Source: Leishmania infantum JPCM5
Taxonomy: Eukaryota; Euglenozoa; Kinetoplastea; Trypanosomatida; Trypanosomatidae
NCBI RefSeq assembly: GCF_000002875.2
Contig: NC_009405.2
Location: 218,928-282,927 of the forward strand
Length of the DNA stretch: 64,000 nt
Reading direction: 5' to 3'
Below the pieces are notes generated by a model. That model did not search any database, had not been told where the DNA came from, and was given only the letters and a program-made list of their open reading frames with translations. The stretch's first letter is position 1. Each line of letters starts with the position of its first letter. The translations under genes and the position numbers were made by a program. Below are positions 18,388 through 29,744 of the stretch, in pieces.

Positions 18388-21008
18388 AGGTGGGCTAGGG
18401 ATGATGCAGCGGCTACACATGTGTATGTGTGTGTGTGTGTGTGCATTTGTGTCGTCGATATCACGTGCGCTCACGATGCCTCTCTTATCTGTAGGGCACA
18501 GTCGGAGGCTCCTACCGCTTTCACCGTCGATGGAATCTGCGCGATCGGTTTCGAACGCTCCGACTCTTTTGCCTCCCTCCCAACAGGAGTAGTGGGCGCT
18601 TATTTTACCTCTCTTGTCCGACGAGCAAGGCGTGGCCGCTTTCGGGGAGTGAGAACACGATGCGTTGTTGACTGCGTCTCTCTCTGTCTCTGCAACTTCA
18701 TTCCCTTCCAGATGCTCCGTAGGCGCTCTGCGCTTCTTCTATGTGTGTGGTTGTTGTGCGTGTGTGGGTGTTTACGCGTTTGTGTGAACTCTGAAGTGGC
18801 CCTGCCTGGGCCGATCACATCTGTGGTCTGGAAGGAACAAAGAAGAAAAAGATAACAGGGAAAGACGGCGTTGGCCATCAAGCACGGCATACGGTGAGAA
18901 AGATTACTGCATCCACTATTGACAGTCTGCGGACTATGTGGAGCTTACGGTGGATCTCCAGCATTATCCGAAGGTTTTATGCGCTTTCTGTCAGCTAGCA
19001 ATGCGCGCCGTCGCTGCTCACTCGAGGAGCAGGGAAGGCACTCTCGCTGTCCTTGTAGACTAGAGAGGACGTAATCCGGAAGTGGATGAGATGGAGAAAG
19101 AGAAGGGGAAGATCACTTCCTGACCATTGAGGCGAAATAACGGCCTTGGCCCCACATCGAATGAAAAGTGGTCTTTTGAGATAAGCACGCAGTATCCCAA
19201 TTCTATTCTCCGCCTTTTTCTGATCCTTTTCGTCTTGTGACTGGCTCAACACGCTTTGCTTTCTCTGCGACGCGCTGCACACAATGCGAATCCAACACGC
19301 CCACGCGTATTCCCACTCACACACAAACATAACTGTATACGCGTCAACACCAATCCTGTCGGTGAAATCATAACTGCCTGTACTTCTCATTTCCCCTTCC
19401 GTGATATTCGCTTCGACACGCGCAGAATTGTCTCTTCGCTTCTTCTCAGCTTTTCTTTCTGTTTCGAGTCCATCCCGACATTCTCACGCTCTGAAGGTTA
19501 CTCGAATCGAAGAACACCTATTTTCCTTTTTTTACACTTTTCTCTTTCCCTCTTCTCCTGACATCCGCTCCCACATTTTGTCTCGGCTGTTGACACTGCA
19601 GCGCGATAGACGCATCCAGTGACACTCCAAAATATCACCGCGGAGCTGAGTGTGCCACATTCTTTCTCCCTCTCTTTTTCCGCTTAACACAGGAAAGAGG
19701 CATTCTCACGCAGACGAAGGCGGCAACGACAATCAGCAGATTTGAATCGGGAAGCACTCTCTTAGAAGTGAGAAGAAATTCTGAAGTAGGAACAGCCCAC
19801 GAGTGAAGGACAAGGACAGAGCGCTGCAAAGAAACTTGTTTTTCCTTGGCCACTCGCTCACCGCAACTGTTCCCTTGTCACATCTCTACCTTCCTTGCCC
19901 TTCTTCTGTCTGCCAATCCATTCATCACATTCGTTGTCGCCTCCCCCCACGATACCCATTTGACATCGCATACCTCTCTCTGTTTCCCACTCCTCTTCGA
20001 ACAGACCCCCCCCTCCCTCTCCTTTTCTGCCCCAGACCAACACACGCACAGACGTCTTTGCTGAGCTTCGACACCTTCTCTCCCCCTTTTCATCTTTCTT
20101 GTCTTCTAATACTATAACTAACTAAGCGGGAAGGAAAACGGGGAAGAAGGAAAAGGAAACAGCAACTTCGAAAGAGTACAAGAGAAAGACGAGAAGAGGC
20201 GAAGGATCAAAGTGAGGCAACGAAAAAAAAAACACAGAGAGCAACAGAAGGAAAGAGGAAGGGAGAGGCAAGCAGGATTGGATTGTAGTGGCATCGAAGG
20301 CACCTGAGCAAGATAGAACTGTACATCGATATATAGATAGACACGCACATAAAGAAGAGGGACATTTTCTGTTCGTCTTCTTGTCTTTGTGTCCTGTCTT
20401 CTTCTGTCTTTTTTTCTGACGCCACTTACCCTTTGCTTTCCTCCTTCCTTTGTTTTCCCTCGTCCTGGCCTGTCTTCCTATTGTCTGTTTCCTTCTCTTT
20501 GTATCTGCATCATCTTCTATCCAGTATATATATATATATATTATTTCGTTGGCGCTACTCCTCGGTGTTTTTGTTTCGATTGCGTCCTTTTTTAAATTTT
20601 TTTTTCCCTCATCTTCCCGCTTCTCTGCTTCAGGAAAAAAAAAGAAAACCGACACTCAAACACTCGCAGAATAAGCAAAGTTGTCTTTTTTTTTGCTTCT
20701 AGTCGTTGCCTTGTTTGTGTCTGGCTTTTTGTTGTTGGCATCTGCGTTGACCATAAACAGACACAAGTACACACGGACATACAGGCAGGCCTTCCTCGTT
20801 CATATTATCAATTTTTGTTTCTTCTCAACTTTCAATGTGAGTAGATACAAAAAAAAGGGACCAAAAACGGGCTGTTGACGTGATACACGCCAGAGAGAAC
20901 CTCTAAAGAGCCACACGCAGTTGCCGACGCGTTTATATACGCGCGTTGTGTCACCTCTTTTTGTTGGATCACACTGCATTTCCGTTGGTCTGGTGAGCTG
21001 CGCTGCGA
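18388..21008. other. Long intergenic, microsatellites and T/C tracts
   Basis: 2.6 kb with no convincing gene. It holds a (TG)n run at 18419-18442, a short (TA)n run at 20524-20541, A-rich and T/C-rich tracts throughout 19400-20830, and purine-rich DNA at about 20130-20300. It should comprise the RPN5 3'UTR and the leader of the CCCH gene. Open frames here are low-complexity Ser/Phe/Leu strings. Confidence 0.5.
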
Positions 21009-22502
21009 ATGAGCTATACGACCCATCTGCGAGAGCCAGCACCCTTTGCGGTGCCTTCCTTAGCCTCAAAAGGGAAGGGCGACGACTTCCAGCAGCCGTT
21101 CGGCGGAGAAACGTGTAACGGGTACACGGCGACCGAGGAGGGAAGCGCGGCACCTACCGCGGAGGTGAGTGAGGAAAAGCACAGCTCCAGCGCTAGCTCA
21201 GATTACAAGAAGGAAGATGAGAAGTGGATCTGGGTGCTGGACCCGATGACCCGCAAGCTGCGGGTACCGCTGCACTTGCTCGTTCCCACCCACGCCACCT
21301 CGACACCTGGAACGGTGCCGTCGCTGTGCATAGCCTTTTTGGAAGGCCGATGCCGCCATGCTTGGTGCCGCCAGGCGCACGTGGTGCCGTCTGCTATCCC
21401 GCAGCTGCGCTACGAGGCGCTGAGCTCACCCACGTGCTGCCACTTCCACCAAGACCCGCAGGACATCTCGATGCTGAAAAACCACTTCAAGTACATTCTC
21501 ATAACTGGCAACGGTGGCAGCAACGAGCTGATTCCTGCGGACCGTGTGGCGTGCACAGTTGGGCTGCGCCGCTACTTGGTGCACAACGTCCCAAAGAAGT
21601 CCGTCTGCGCGTCCATCAATGCGGCAGAGAAGCGATTGGTGCCCGAAGAGAACGATATCCTTGAGCTGCCGGCAAAGTTCATTTGCCGTTTACACTTAGC
21701 GCATCGCTGCCGGTACCTGGATGACTGCAACAACATCCACATTTGCCGCGAGTTTGAAGTCCGCCTGCAACCGCCTCCGCAGATCCTGAGCTCGCTCAAC
21801 TCCGTCACCACCTCGACGCGCACGGTGAACATCGGTGACACCTGCTACACCGTCACCCCGCTGGCGGTTGGCGACGTGAGCGACGACGATTTCAACGCCA
21901 TAGCTGAGGCGAAAAGGATCAACCACCGTAACGCCAGCACGCCTGCATCCGCGATCTTTAAGAGTGCCGTCCCGCCATACGACGCGGCCCTCGGCGGCAG
22001 CAGTGAAAACGGCAGCCCTATGCCTTACTCCGCCGCTGGTGGTGCCTTCCCGACGTTCCCTGATTATCGTGGCGCACTACGCACGCCCAACACCAGTGCG
22101 GTGACCCCGCCGTCGGGGCAGTCACCGGCCTTCCTGCATGCAGAGTCTCCGTCGCAGATACCGCCAGGCGGCTTCGGCTTTGGCGGCCACCTGCGTGTGT
22201 ACGATGTTCGTCCCAAAAATCAGTCCGACACGGTGACGCCCAGCTGCACCAACAGCCCGGCGATGAATCCCAATACACAGGAGAAGAACGGCGCGGGCGG
22301 AAAGATCGCCCCGCCCAAGTACACAGATGGTGCATCTCCCACGGCCATGGCGTCCCGCTCCAACGGGATGAGCGGAAGCGGCTGCGCGAGCAGCCGCACC
22401 GAAGGCGGAATGAGTCTCGCGACGAGCGAGGCGAACACTCCCTTGGCTACCGGCGGATACAGCATTATATCGGGGCGGACCGCTGTTACAACGAGGAAGT
22501 AG
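21009..22502 (+). CDS. CCCH-type zinc-finger protein (putative RNA-binding)
   Basis: A 497-residue protein. It has two spaced CCCH fingers: C107-x7-C115-x4-C120-x3-H124 (CIAFLEGRCRHAWCRQAH) and C226-x7-C234-x5-C240-x3-H244 (CRLHLAHRCRYLDDCNNIH). Both follow the pattern of trypanosomatid ZC3H proteins, which bind mRNA and control its stability or translation. A Cys/His cluster at 143-147 (CCHFH) lies between them. The second half (about 300-497) is low-complexity, rich in Ser, Pro, Gly, Thr and Asn, as in many RNA-binding regulators. No H(N/D)PY-type MKT1-binding motif is seen. The exact ZC3H number is not assigned. In the same array as NOT1 and MKT1, two effectors of mRNA fate. Confidence 0.8.
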   Translation: MSYTTHLREPAPFAVPSLASKGKGDDFQQPFGGETCNGYTATEEGSAAPTAEVSEEKHSSSASSDYKKEDEKWIWVLDPMTRKLRVPLHLLVPTHATSTPGTVPSLCIAFLEGRCRHAWCRQAHVVPSAIPQLRYEALSSPTCCHFHQDPQDISMLKNHFKYILITGNGGSNELIPADRVACTVGLRRYLVHNVPKKSVCASINAAEKRLVPEENDILELPAKFICRLHLAHRCRYLDDCNNIHICREFEVRLQPPPQILSSLNSVTTSTRTVNIGDTCYTVTPLAVGDVSDDDFNAIAEAKRINHRNASTPASAIFKSAVPPYDAALGGSSENGSPMPYSAAGGAFPTFPDYRGALRTPNTSAVTPPSGQSPAFLHAESPSQIPPGGFGFGGHLRVYDVRPKNQSDTVTPSCTNSPAMNPNTQEKNGAGGKIAPPKYTDGASPTAMASRSNGMSGSGCASSRTEGGMSLATSEANTPLATGGYSIISGRTAVTTRK

Positions 22503-23650
22503 CCGAACTCCTGACTGCCCGGCATACACTGTGTGCGCGTGGCTGGCTCGTATTCGCTGGTACTGCTTTTTTTTTCACGTCTTCCTGTCCGTTGCCTGCT
22601 CTTGGGCGCCCTGTCAAGTCCGTCTCACTTTCGTCCTCACAATACTTCTCTCAACGGCTCCGCTGCTGCAACGGCTGCCAAAGACCGTCCTTAAGAGGGT
22701 GAAAGCAAGAAGATGGTATGGAAGAGGTGGGGAGATCAGGCAGCTTTTAAGTAAGCCAGTTCTAACTCTGTGCTTGACTCTCTGTTATTGCTTTGCTTTA
22801 CCTCCCCTTTTCCCGTCTTGTTATGTTGGTGATAATGGTTCACACGTGTCTTTTTCCTTTTTTCGGCATCCCCCCTTTTTTCCATTGCTCCCACGGCGTA
22901 TGTGCGACTTCTTCTCACGCGTCGCTCTGCTGATTTCCATCGAATAGCACGAGCCCACCCCTCCCTCCCTCCCCATCCAGTGCCTTCTTTCGCTTCTCCC
23001 GTAAACGGAACATTTAGGGGGGGGGGAGATCGTGGTGCCGCGCGTATATTGTGTGCCCTTGTGCCAGTGTGCGAATGTCTAAGCATGTGTGCGTGTGTGT
23101 GTGCGCTGTACTCATGCGGGATAACAGCATCGGGGGTACCGTGAGAAGGGTCGTCATCTACGTTTCCCATAGATCGCATATCTTTGCTTTATTTTCACCT
23201 CTTTTTGTTTTCTCTTCTCTTCCCCTCTCTCTACTGTAACGCACTTCAAGCTTTCCGCTTTTTCCACTTTTTTTATGTGCGAATTTCACCACCTGTCATT
23301 CTCTTTACTTCCTTCTTTTCTCTCTCTTGTATGCGCTGCATTGCTGCGTGCACCTCGAATCGTTCTTTTTTGCCCTCCCCATCGAAAAGAAAGCAGCACG
23401 CAGTAAGTAATCGATTAATGCATACACCAAAAGCGGCAGGACTGATGAGGAGCTGGGGATGGCGAAGGCCCAGCTCTTTAGGCCAGTAGGAAGAGCAAGA
23501 GCAGCGAAGACCAAACCATTGAATGCAAACACAAAAGAAGATAATGTTTGATGGTGGTGAATACGTACAAAAAGAGGAGTGTGTGTCAGAGGCTGTATCA
23601 ACTTAATCTGTTTTCTTATTTCTGCTGTTCTATCATCTTTTCAAAGCCTC
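22503..23650. other. Intergenic (3'UTR of the CCCH gene)
   Basis: 1.15 kb, T/C-rich, no gene seen; short G run at about 23018-23026 and a GT run at 23090-23103. It leads into repeat copy 4, so the repeat probably lies in or near the 3'UTR of the CCCH protein mRNA. Confidence 0.5.
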
Positions 23651-24222
23651 GATGACGGGGAACACCTCAGCGCGTGGCACCTCAGGGACCAGTGCACCCA
23701 CTTTCTCTCCGTGGGAAAAGCCAAGCAGCCCCCTCCCCCATCCCCTGCCAAGTGCCGAGCCGCTTCTGGTGGTGACGGGGTCAGGTACCTACGCCGCAGG
23801 GGGGAGGGTTAAGAGCGATGTGTCGCTGCTGGTGCCGGCGGTGGCGTCCTGGATGACGTTGCATCGGAGTGGCCCGCGACAGCGAGGCAGATCTGTATCC
23901 ATCCACATGATGGGCAGAGCGTCATCGTGACCCGAGCGTCTCCCACCCGGCCCGGCCCTCACACCGCCCGCTGGTGTGTGGGTGGGGTGCCCGAGCGCCA
24001 CCGCGAGGGGGATGCGCCCGGTGGCGGCCGGCATGGTGGGCGCGGCTGCGCGGCGCCCCGCGATGCATGGGCTGTGGGCGTGGGCGGGGGCGGGGGCCGT
24101 GCTCTCCGATGGCTGGGTCGGCGCGTTGCTGTGGCGCGTGTGTGTCTACGGCTGCCATCGGCCCACGCGAGGTTGGGTCTGTGACACTGGCCGGGCGTAG
24201 AATGGGGCTCGACTAATGTTGT
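23651..24222 (-). repeat. SIDER-like repeat, copy 4 (orientation B)
   Basis: Nearly full length, reversed relative to copies 1, 2 and 5. It begins GATGACGGGGAACACCTCAG and is highly similar to the others until the block GGTTGGGTCTGTGACA near 24185, after which the end is degenerate (CGACTAATGTTGTAT instead of CGACCTCGTGTTGTG). It shares the GCGATGCATGG variant with copies 6 and 7, suggesting a subfamily. Confidence 0.75.
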
Positions 24223-26465
24223 ATGGAAGAATGGGTATATGAGGAAAAAAATTGTGCTCTTGTTTTTATATTTCCTTTGAGTTTTGCAGGTGCGTGGCCT
24301 GTAGGATGGCGTGCTTACGTTTGTCAAGTTTCCCGCCTCACTATCTGTCGCTCTTGTTTTTTTTTTTTTCTTGTGCTGTTTATATCTCTCGCCTCTTGTT
24401 TTCCTTGTAGTTATCTCCAAACCCTGTTTTTCCTCTTTAGCACCGAATACGTCGTCACTTTGGAGGTGCATGCGGCGGGATGTGGTGATAGTTGTGGGGG
24501 TGGCGCCGAGTGTGTGCATGTGACTGTCCATGTGCTTCTTTGCGCGGCCCTATGCTGCCGCTGTTATTGCTTCCATTTTTTCCCCTCTTTGCCACGTCTC
24601 TCTCTCTCTCTGACGCCCCAGACATTCACTGCCCCAACATGCATTGTTGCCACTCCTGTGATACAGCAGCGAAACGGAAAAAAGGGGAGATAACGTGCGA
24701 AGGGCTTGATGGCGTTGAGCGTGTCTCCGCTGACGTTGTCCTTTCACATTTTTCTTCGCGGCTTCTCATTTTTTTTTTTGCAACACTGTTAATTAATAAT
24801 TGAAGAAAGAGCGACGGAGGGAGAGGGAGGGGAGGGGCAGAGAGTCAGCCAGAGGAGCAGTTGAACTGTAGAGTGCATGTCTGATAGAGAAGACTCAGAG
24901 CAGGAGGAGGAACCAGAGTAACGCGCAAGCGAGCAAGTGGGAGACCAGTGTTTCATAAAAGTGGATCCCGCACCATCATCGTTTCTCTCTTACGCAATGC
25001 AATTTACGACATCACTTGCGACTGCTACTACAGCTACCGACTAAGATCTCTCTTCGCCTTTGTTCTTGTTTTGTCTTTCTGTCTTTTCACTTTTGGTATG
25101 GTCATCTTCTTTTTCCCCCTGGTGTGCTACGATGCTTTCGTCCGTGCGGCTGCGTGTGTTCTTTGTGTATGTATGTCCATGTCTATCTCCTGGGTTCAAC
25201 TGTTTAGTTAGTTTTTTACCTTTTTTTTTTCGCTTCCTCCCTTGATGTCGTATCTTGCTCTTTCTCTCTCTCTTGTGCTGTATTACGTACACCAAAGAAG
25301 AGTAGAAGAAGTGAGTATTCGAAACCCACCTACCTACCCACACACGCACACGGGCGGGAGGCACAGTGTCGTACCTGTCTGCTGTGGCGACGGAAGCTCG
25401 CTACGTGTTTTCTACGCCTTTTGACTCGTGTGCATCGTTGGGCGTGTGTGGCTGCTCGTCAATGCCTCTAATTCTCTGCGTAACATGCAAGAGGCCAAGA
25501 GGAAGTCCGGGGGTGAGCGATGTGGATGCTCAGCTGCTTGTTGACGACCGACTCATAGGACCCGACGTAGTGAAGTTACGGAAGCAGTTGATGAGTGTCT
25601 CCAAAGGGGCACGCGCTTGAACTGTTGGTGAAGGCTGCAAAGATGGTCAAGGGCTCCCCTTCCCCACGGCCCTGCTTCAACCTCCGTTGAGCGTGCAATC
25701 TAAGTGAAACCCCTCTTCCACTTTTCCTTTCCGCCTTCACCCATCTGGCTCCCATGTCCCTGCATGTGGATGCATATTGTTTTCGACGCCTGCTTCATCA
25801 CTCAGCACACACACCCAGACACACTGTACTTATGCCACCAAGTTCTCCCCTCACACGCGAGCAACAAGCAAAGCAACGAGAGCGAGAGGCCTGTAGCATC
25901 GGAGACGACAACGCACGCCGAGCGGCTCACGAACAAAGTCCCCCCCCCTCGGGTAAAAAGACGACATACAGAGAGACGGTATGATACACAAGCGCGCACG
26001 CCACTGTTTGACTTGCATGCCAGCATTTTTTCATTTTCTTTTTGCGTTTCCATTCATCGATAATATTATTCCCCGCTCACACGCAAGGTAGAGAGAGGGC
26101 GATACGACGTGCCAACCTATCTTGCTCACTCCACGGGTTGTTGCGCGCGGCACGACGTAGTTTGTATCAGCGATGGGTTGCCCTTCTATCTCCGCACACA
26201 CACATACACATGCACTACACAGCATAGACGGCGAAGTACAGGAGATAGAGAAGCGTTGGAAGTAACAGAAAGCACAGCAGTAGAGTGATAAAGGGCGTGC
26301 AGGAGGAAGGAAGGAGGGAGGCGCCTGACCCGTCTCTCTTTTTGATCTGCACCAGCTCCCGATTCCTGTCGAGGCATATCTCATCTCTTGCGTCCTCATC
26401 TATAGCAGAAGCTTGAGAGAGAATTCAACCACTTTCCCAGCCAATCTCCTGCAGAAGTGGCCGCG
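24223..26465. other. Intergenic upstream of the TEDC1-like gene
   Basis: 2.2 kb, mostly T/C-rich with purine-rich patches (24800-24925). Apart from the small frame at 25462-25620 I see no gene. AG sites at 26452-26456 lie 10 nt before the next start. Confidence 0.45.
25462..25620 (+). CDS. Possible small protein with CxxC motif
   Basis: A 52-codon plus-strand frame starting at ATG (MPLILCVTCKRPRGSPG), with one CVTC pair and a charged helix (DVVKLRKQLMSVSKGARA) at its end. It is too short and featureless to assign; it could be a small zinc-binding protein, a remnant of a larger gene or chance. Kept because it is the only non-low-complexity frame in the spacer. Confidence 0.25.
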   Translation: MPLILCVTCKRPRGSPGVSDVDAQLLVDDRLIGPDVVKLRKQLMSVSKGARA

Positions 26466-29400
26466 ATGCGTGGGGAAGAACTATCCCGTCGGTGTACTGT
26501 CCGACTTGTACAGCCTTTCGTTGATAGTGACGATGGTGGGGGTGACGATTTGGCATTCCGGGCAGCGGGGACGGCAGTGCGGTCTACTACGCCGAGGGAC
26601 CCGCTGGCATTGAGTTGCACAGCGTCGCAGCTGACCCCAATTCAGCTACCGAGATCTCGTGTCAGTGCTGGCGCCGACCACGCACCATCCCTTAGCACAT
26701 CACAGACACTGCCGTCTTTTGCGTCTTCACCGGAGGTGCGGCCGTCTTTCTCCACGCGCGCCGGGGGTCCAAGTGGCTCGAACCCGGCACCCCGTGTGCT
26801 CTCCGTTTCCTCTCCACACGGCCACCGTCCGCACGATGGAGGGGTGCCATCCGTCTCCTCTTCCGGTCAGCCGGTGTCGTCGTCCGTGGATCGGCTGGCG
26901 GCACTGTATCAGCAATTTCAGATGTCTCAGGGGAGGGACTCGCATGCGCCGCGGAGGGGCACCGCCGGCAGGTCGCATGAGGCAGTCACCCCCACGCTGG
27001 CCAGGCAAGAGGCGCCTGCTACGCCTGTACGCTTGTCTCGGCAGACCTCAAAGGGGGCTGCGAGTGGAGATAGTGGAGCGACTGACAAAGAAAAGACAAA
27101 CCGCATTGCTCCCGGCGGTAGCTCGTCAACACCGACCCGGCTGCCGCGGGCTGCGTCCAAAGGCGGTGAGGCCCACGTCGCGCTGGTGCGCGAGGATCTT
27201 TTGAAGGCGGAAGGCGGAAATTCACCGGCACGGCGGACTCCAGCGCCTCTTCGCACGACAACCTCCGCCTCTGTGAAGACGTCTACTCCCTCTCAACAAG
27301 GTGCCGAAGCGCCGCCACTATCCTCGCGTTCGAAGCCAACCAGGGCGACTGTGGCGCTGCCGTCCAGCTTGTCTGCTGCGGGCATCCCGGCATTGATGCA
27401 CATTGCTGCTCGTGTGTGGGCAGCGCTGGGATTCTTCGAAATGCGCTGGGAAGAGAGAGCGGAGGAGGTGCCGCCCTATGCTACAGGGCCGTCCAGCCCC
27501 GAAGATGTCGAGTCGTTTCTGTGGGGGCTGGAAGAGTACTTGAGCTTTTACCGCGCGGACTCGCCGGGCCCATCGGCGGTGGTGCTGGTAGAGGTCACGG
27601 CGCTCCTCCGCAACGGGCTGTGGCGCGTTCTCTTCAACGCCGTCTTCTACTGCCTCACCGTCCTTGACAAGCACCGACGTCGGCGCGGCCCGCTCTCATG
27701 CAGGGAGGCTGAGGTTCAAACTGGTGGCGCGGAGGACACGTACGAGGTGGTGTACTCGTCGTCGTCAGATGCGGAGGGCGAGGATGCAAAGGAGGCCTCG
27801 CTGAATCGTGAAGCGCCGGTACGGTTGGTGTGGAAGTACCCGGGTGAGTCAGACGAGGAGCGCCTGGCGCGCTGCGTGCGGGATCCTTTGCCACCTAACA
27901 GCCCCCTGTGGTCTGGATCGCCCTCCGCCGCCTGGGAGCGAGAGGCAGACTGCGCTAGTATGCTGCGCAGTGATCTCCACGGTATCCAGCGACCGTCATC
28001 TCGATGCCCGCTCGATGAGGCCTATGGCGGCCGTCTGCGCACCGCCTTGCCCATCACTGACTGGTACTTGGTGTTGCGCTGCCTGGCCCAGGTGGGGTAT
28101 CGGCGGGACGTCTTCTACCTGCAAACACCATTCGACGCGTCGCCGCAGGAGCTCATCCTCGCTCTGCTATGGTTGACGCAGCGGTACAAGATGCTAGCAG
28201 TCGCTGAGTACGTGGAGTTGAACCGCCGGTACGCCTTCTTACTTCAATACCACGTCAATGACGCGTTTCTGTACGGTTCTGCGGGGACCGGAGGCTCACC
28301 ACGGCCCGCGTGCACCACAGCGCGTGAGAGACTTCTCTATCACCTGTCACATGCCTCAGCTTGGCCACCCGTGAGCTTTGACGAGAACGCGACGATCGCC
28401 GTGCGTCTTGCCCAGCTCGAGCGTTGCTTAGGCAAGGCGACTTCTTCTGGTGGTCGTGGCGCTTCAGCGCAGCTGTGTGTGCCCACCGCTCCTTCTGCAG
28501 CGACGCTGCACGTTCGGCGCCTCATGGCGGTGCGGCGGCTCCTCGGACTCTCCTTCAATCGACTCCACCAGGCTTTGCAGCGTCAGGCTGAGCAGGTCAC
28601 CCTCCTTGGTCTCCATTCCCCACTCGATGCGCAGCTGTGCCGTGAGCAGCATCACGCCCTGTACGAGGAAGTCACTGCAGGTCTCGCCCACGTGCAGGCA
28701 ACGCCGCAGCGGCTGCAGACGGCGGCCGACAACCTCGCCAAGGCAGGCTCACTTGTGGCGTTTCTTCTGCGGTACGAGGAGTCAACAATGTCCGCGGAGG
28801 AGGTGCTTTTGGGACTGGAGGAGGACGACGCGACGTGGCTGTCTCACGACGACCCAGCAGAAGGAGACGCGAGCGACGCGGAGGCGACGCTGGCGAGAGG
28901 GAAGCGCAAAGAAGCAGAAGCCGATCGGTGGCGCCGTGCGGTGCGGCGTGGCAAGCTGCCCGTCTCGCAGTCAGCGCCAGAGGACGCCTCTGCAGCGCTC
29001 GCAACGTCAGCAGCCTCGCTCGCTCAAGCCATATCGAAATTTCGAGCCGCCCACGTGAGAGCCACTCTCACTGAGACGTGGAGGCGACTGCTGCGGCGCA
29101 GTCACATTGCGCCGCAGACGGTTCCGCAGGAGAGCCTGCGCTTCTTGCTGGATACCGAGGCGCAGCAGGTGCAGGAAGCCCGCGTGCGAGAGAACATGCG
29201 ATATCGCTACTCTCTGCAAGCAGCCTTGGCTGCTGAGCTAGCGGTGCTTGGGTATCAGACTCAGCAGCGGCGCCATCACAGTCATTCCCACAGTCCTCTG
29301 CGGGGCGGGGACGGTGGCGCTGTGAGCTCAACGAATTTGGCGGCAGAGACGCGGACTGTAGATGACACCAAGGACGTCGAGGCTCGACCTGTGCAAGTGG

Positions 29401-29744
29401 CGCTGCCGCCGCTGGACCTCGTCACCAACGCCGGCATCGCTTTTGCGCAGCTGCGGTCTGAGGAGGCGGTCTATGGCTCGGTTACGCTGGGAAGCGCGGA
29501 GCTACAGCTGACGGAAGTTGGTGATCCAGTGGCAGGGTCGACCACCTCGGCGCGCTTGGAGCTGGAGCGTCTGCAGGCCTGGGAGGAGAAGCTGGATGCC
29601 CAGCTAAGAGTACCGGCGGAAACGACCGCTCGCATGGGGTACTGCATGGGACTCTTGCACGCGCTGTACTATAAGTACGGCCTACGTATTGCCACACCCG
29701 TCGCACAGAAACCCACCAGCCAGCTGCTGCCGAGTAGCAAGTGA
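26466..29744 (+). CDS. TEDC1-like protein (delta/epsilon-tubulin complex partner)
   Basis: A 1092-residue protein from the ATG at 26466. The first ~290 residues are low-complexity Ser/Thr/Pro/Arg. The folded part starts at about 308 (LMHIAARVWAALGFFEMRW). Three blocks resemble, in order and from memory, animal TEDC1 (DUF4509): LWRVLFNAVFYCL (about 385), then VLRCLAQVGYRRDVFYLQTP and SPQELILALLWLTQR (about 535-574; the animal protein has a CSQGY-type block followed by 'SRELLLALSWLL'), then LHVRRLMAVRRLLGLSFNRL (about 681-700; animal 'VRHVQWLMGKLRFRWRQL'). Helical regions and a conserved-looking end (GYCMGLLHALYYKYGL, about 1057) follow. TEDC1 acts with TEDC2 and delta/epsilon tubulin in centriole and basal-body triplet formation; trypanosomatids have both tubulins and flagellar basal bodies. 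It is about twice the animal length owing to low-complexity inserts. Confidence 0.6.
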   Translation: MRGEELSRRCTVRLVQPFVDSDDGGGDDLAFRAAGTAVRSTTPRDPLALSCTASQLTPIQLPRSRVSAGADHAPSLSTSQTLPSFASSPEVRPSFSTRAGGPSGSNPAPRVLSVSSPHGHRPHDGGVPSVSSSGQPVSSSVDRLAALYQQFQMSQGRDSHAPRRGTAGRSHEAVTPTLARQEAPATPVRLSRQTSKGAASGDSGATDKEKTNRIAPGGSSSTPTRLPRAASKGGEAHVALVREDLLKAEGGNSPARRTPAPLRTTTSASVKTSTPSQQGAEAPPLSSRSKPTRATVALPSSLSAAGIPALMHIAARVWAALGFFEMRWEERAEEVPPYATGPSSPEDVESFLWGLEEYLSFYRADSPGPSAVVLVEVTALLRNGLWRVLFNAVFYCLTVLDKHRRRRGPLSCREAEVQTGGAEDTYEVVYSSSSDAEGEDAKEASLNREAPVRLVWKYPGESDEERLARCVRDPLPPNSPLWSGSPSAAWEREADCASMLRSDLHGIQRPSSRCPLDEAYGGRLRTALPITDWYLVLRCLAQVGYRRDVFYLQTPFDASPQELILALLWLTQRYKMLAVAEYVELNRRYAFLLQYHVNDAFLYGSAGTGGSPRPACTTARERLLYHLSHASAWPPVSFDENATIAVRLAQLERCLGKATSSGGRGASAQLCVPTAPSAATLHVRRLMAVRRLLGLSFNRLHQALQRQAEQVTLLGLHSPLDAQLCREQHHALYEEVTAGLAHVQATPQRLQTAADNLAKAGSLVAFLLRYEESTMSAEEVLLGLEEDDATWLSHDDPAEGDASDAEATLARGKRKEAEADRWRRAVRRGKLPVSQSAPEDASAALATSAASLAQAISKFRAAHVRATLTETWRRLLRRSHIAPQTVPQESLRFLLDTEAQQVQEARVRENMRYRYSLQAALAAELAVLGYQTQQRRHHSHSHSPLRGGDGGAVSSTNLAAETRTVDDTKDVEARPVQVALPPLDLVTNAGIAFAQLRSEEAVYGSVTLGSAELQLTEVGDPVAGSTTSARLELERLQAWEEKLDAQLRVPAETTARMGYCMGLLHALYYKYGLRIATPVAQKPTSQLLPSSK

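Noticed and set aside
21009..22502. CCCH protein as a direct MKT1 partner through an H(N/D)PY motif
   Set aside because: No such motif is present in the 497 residues, so the link rests only on being in the same array.
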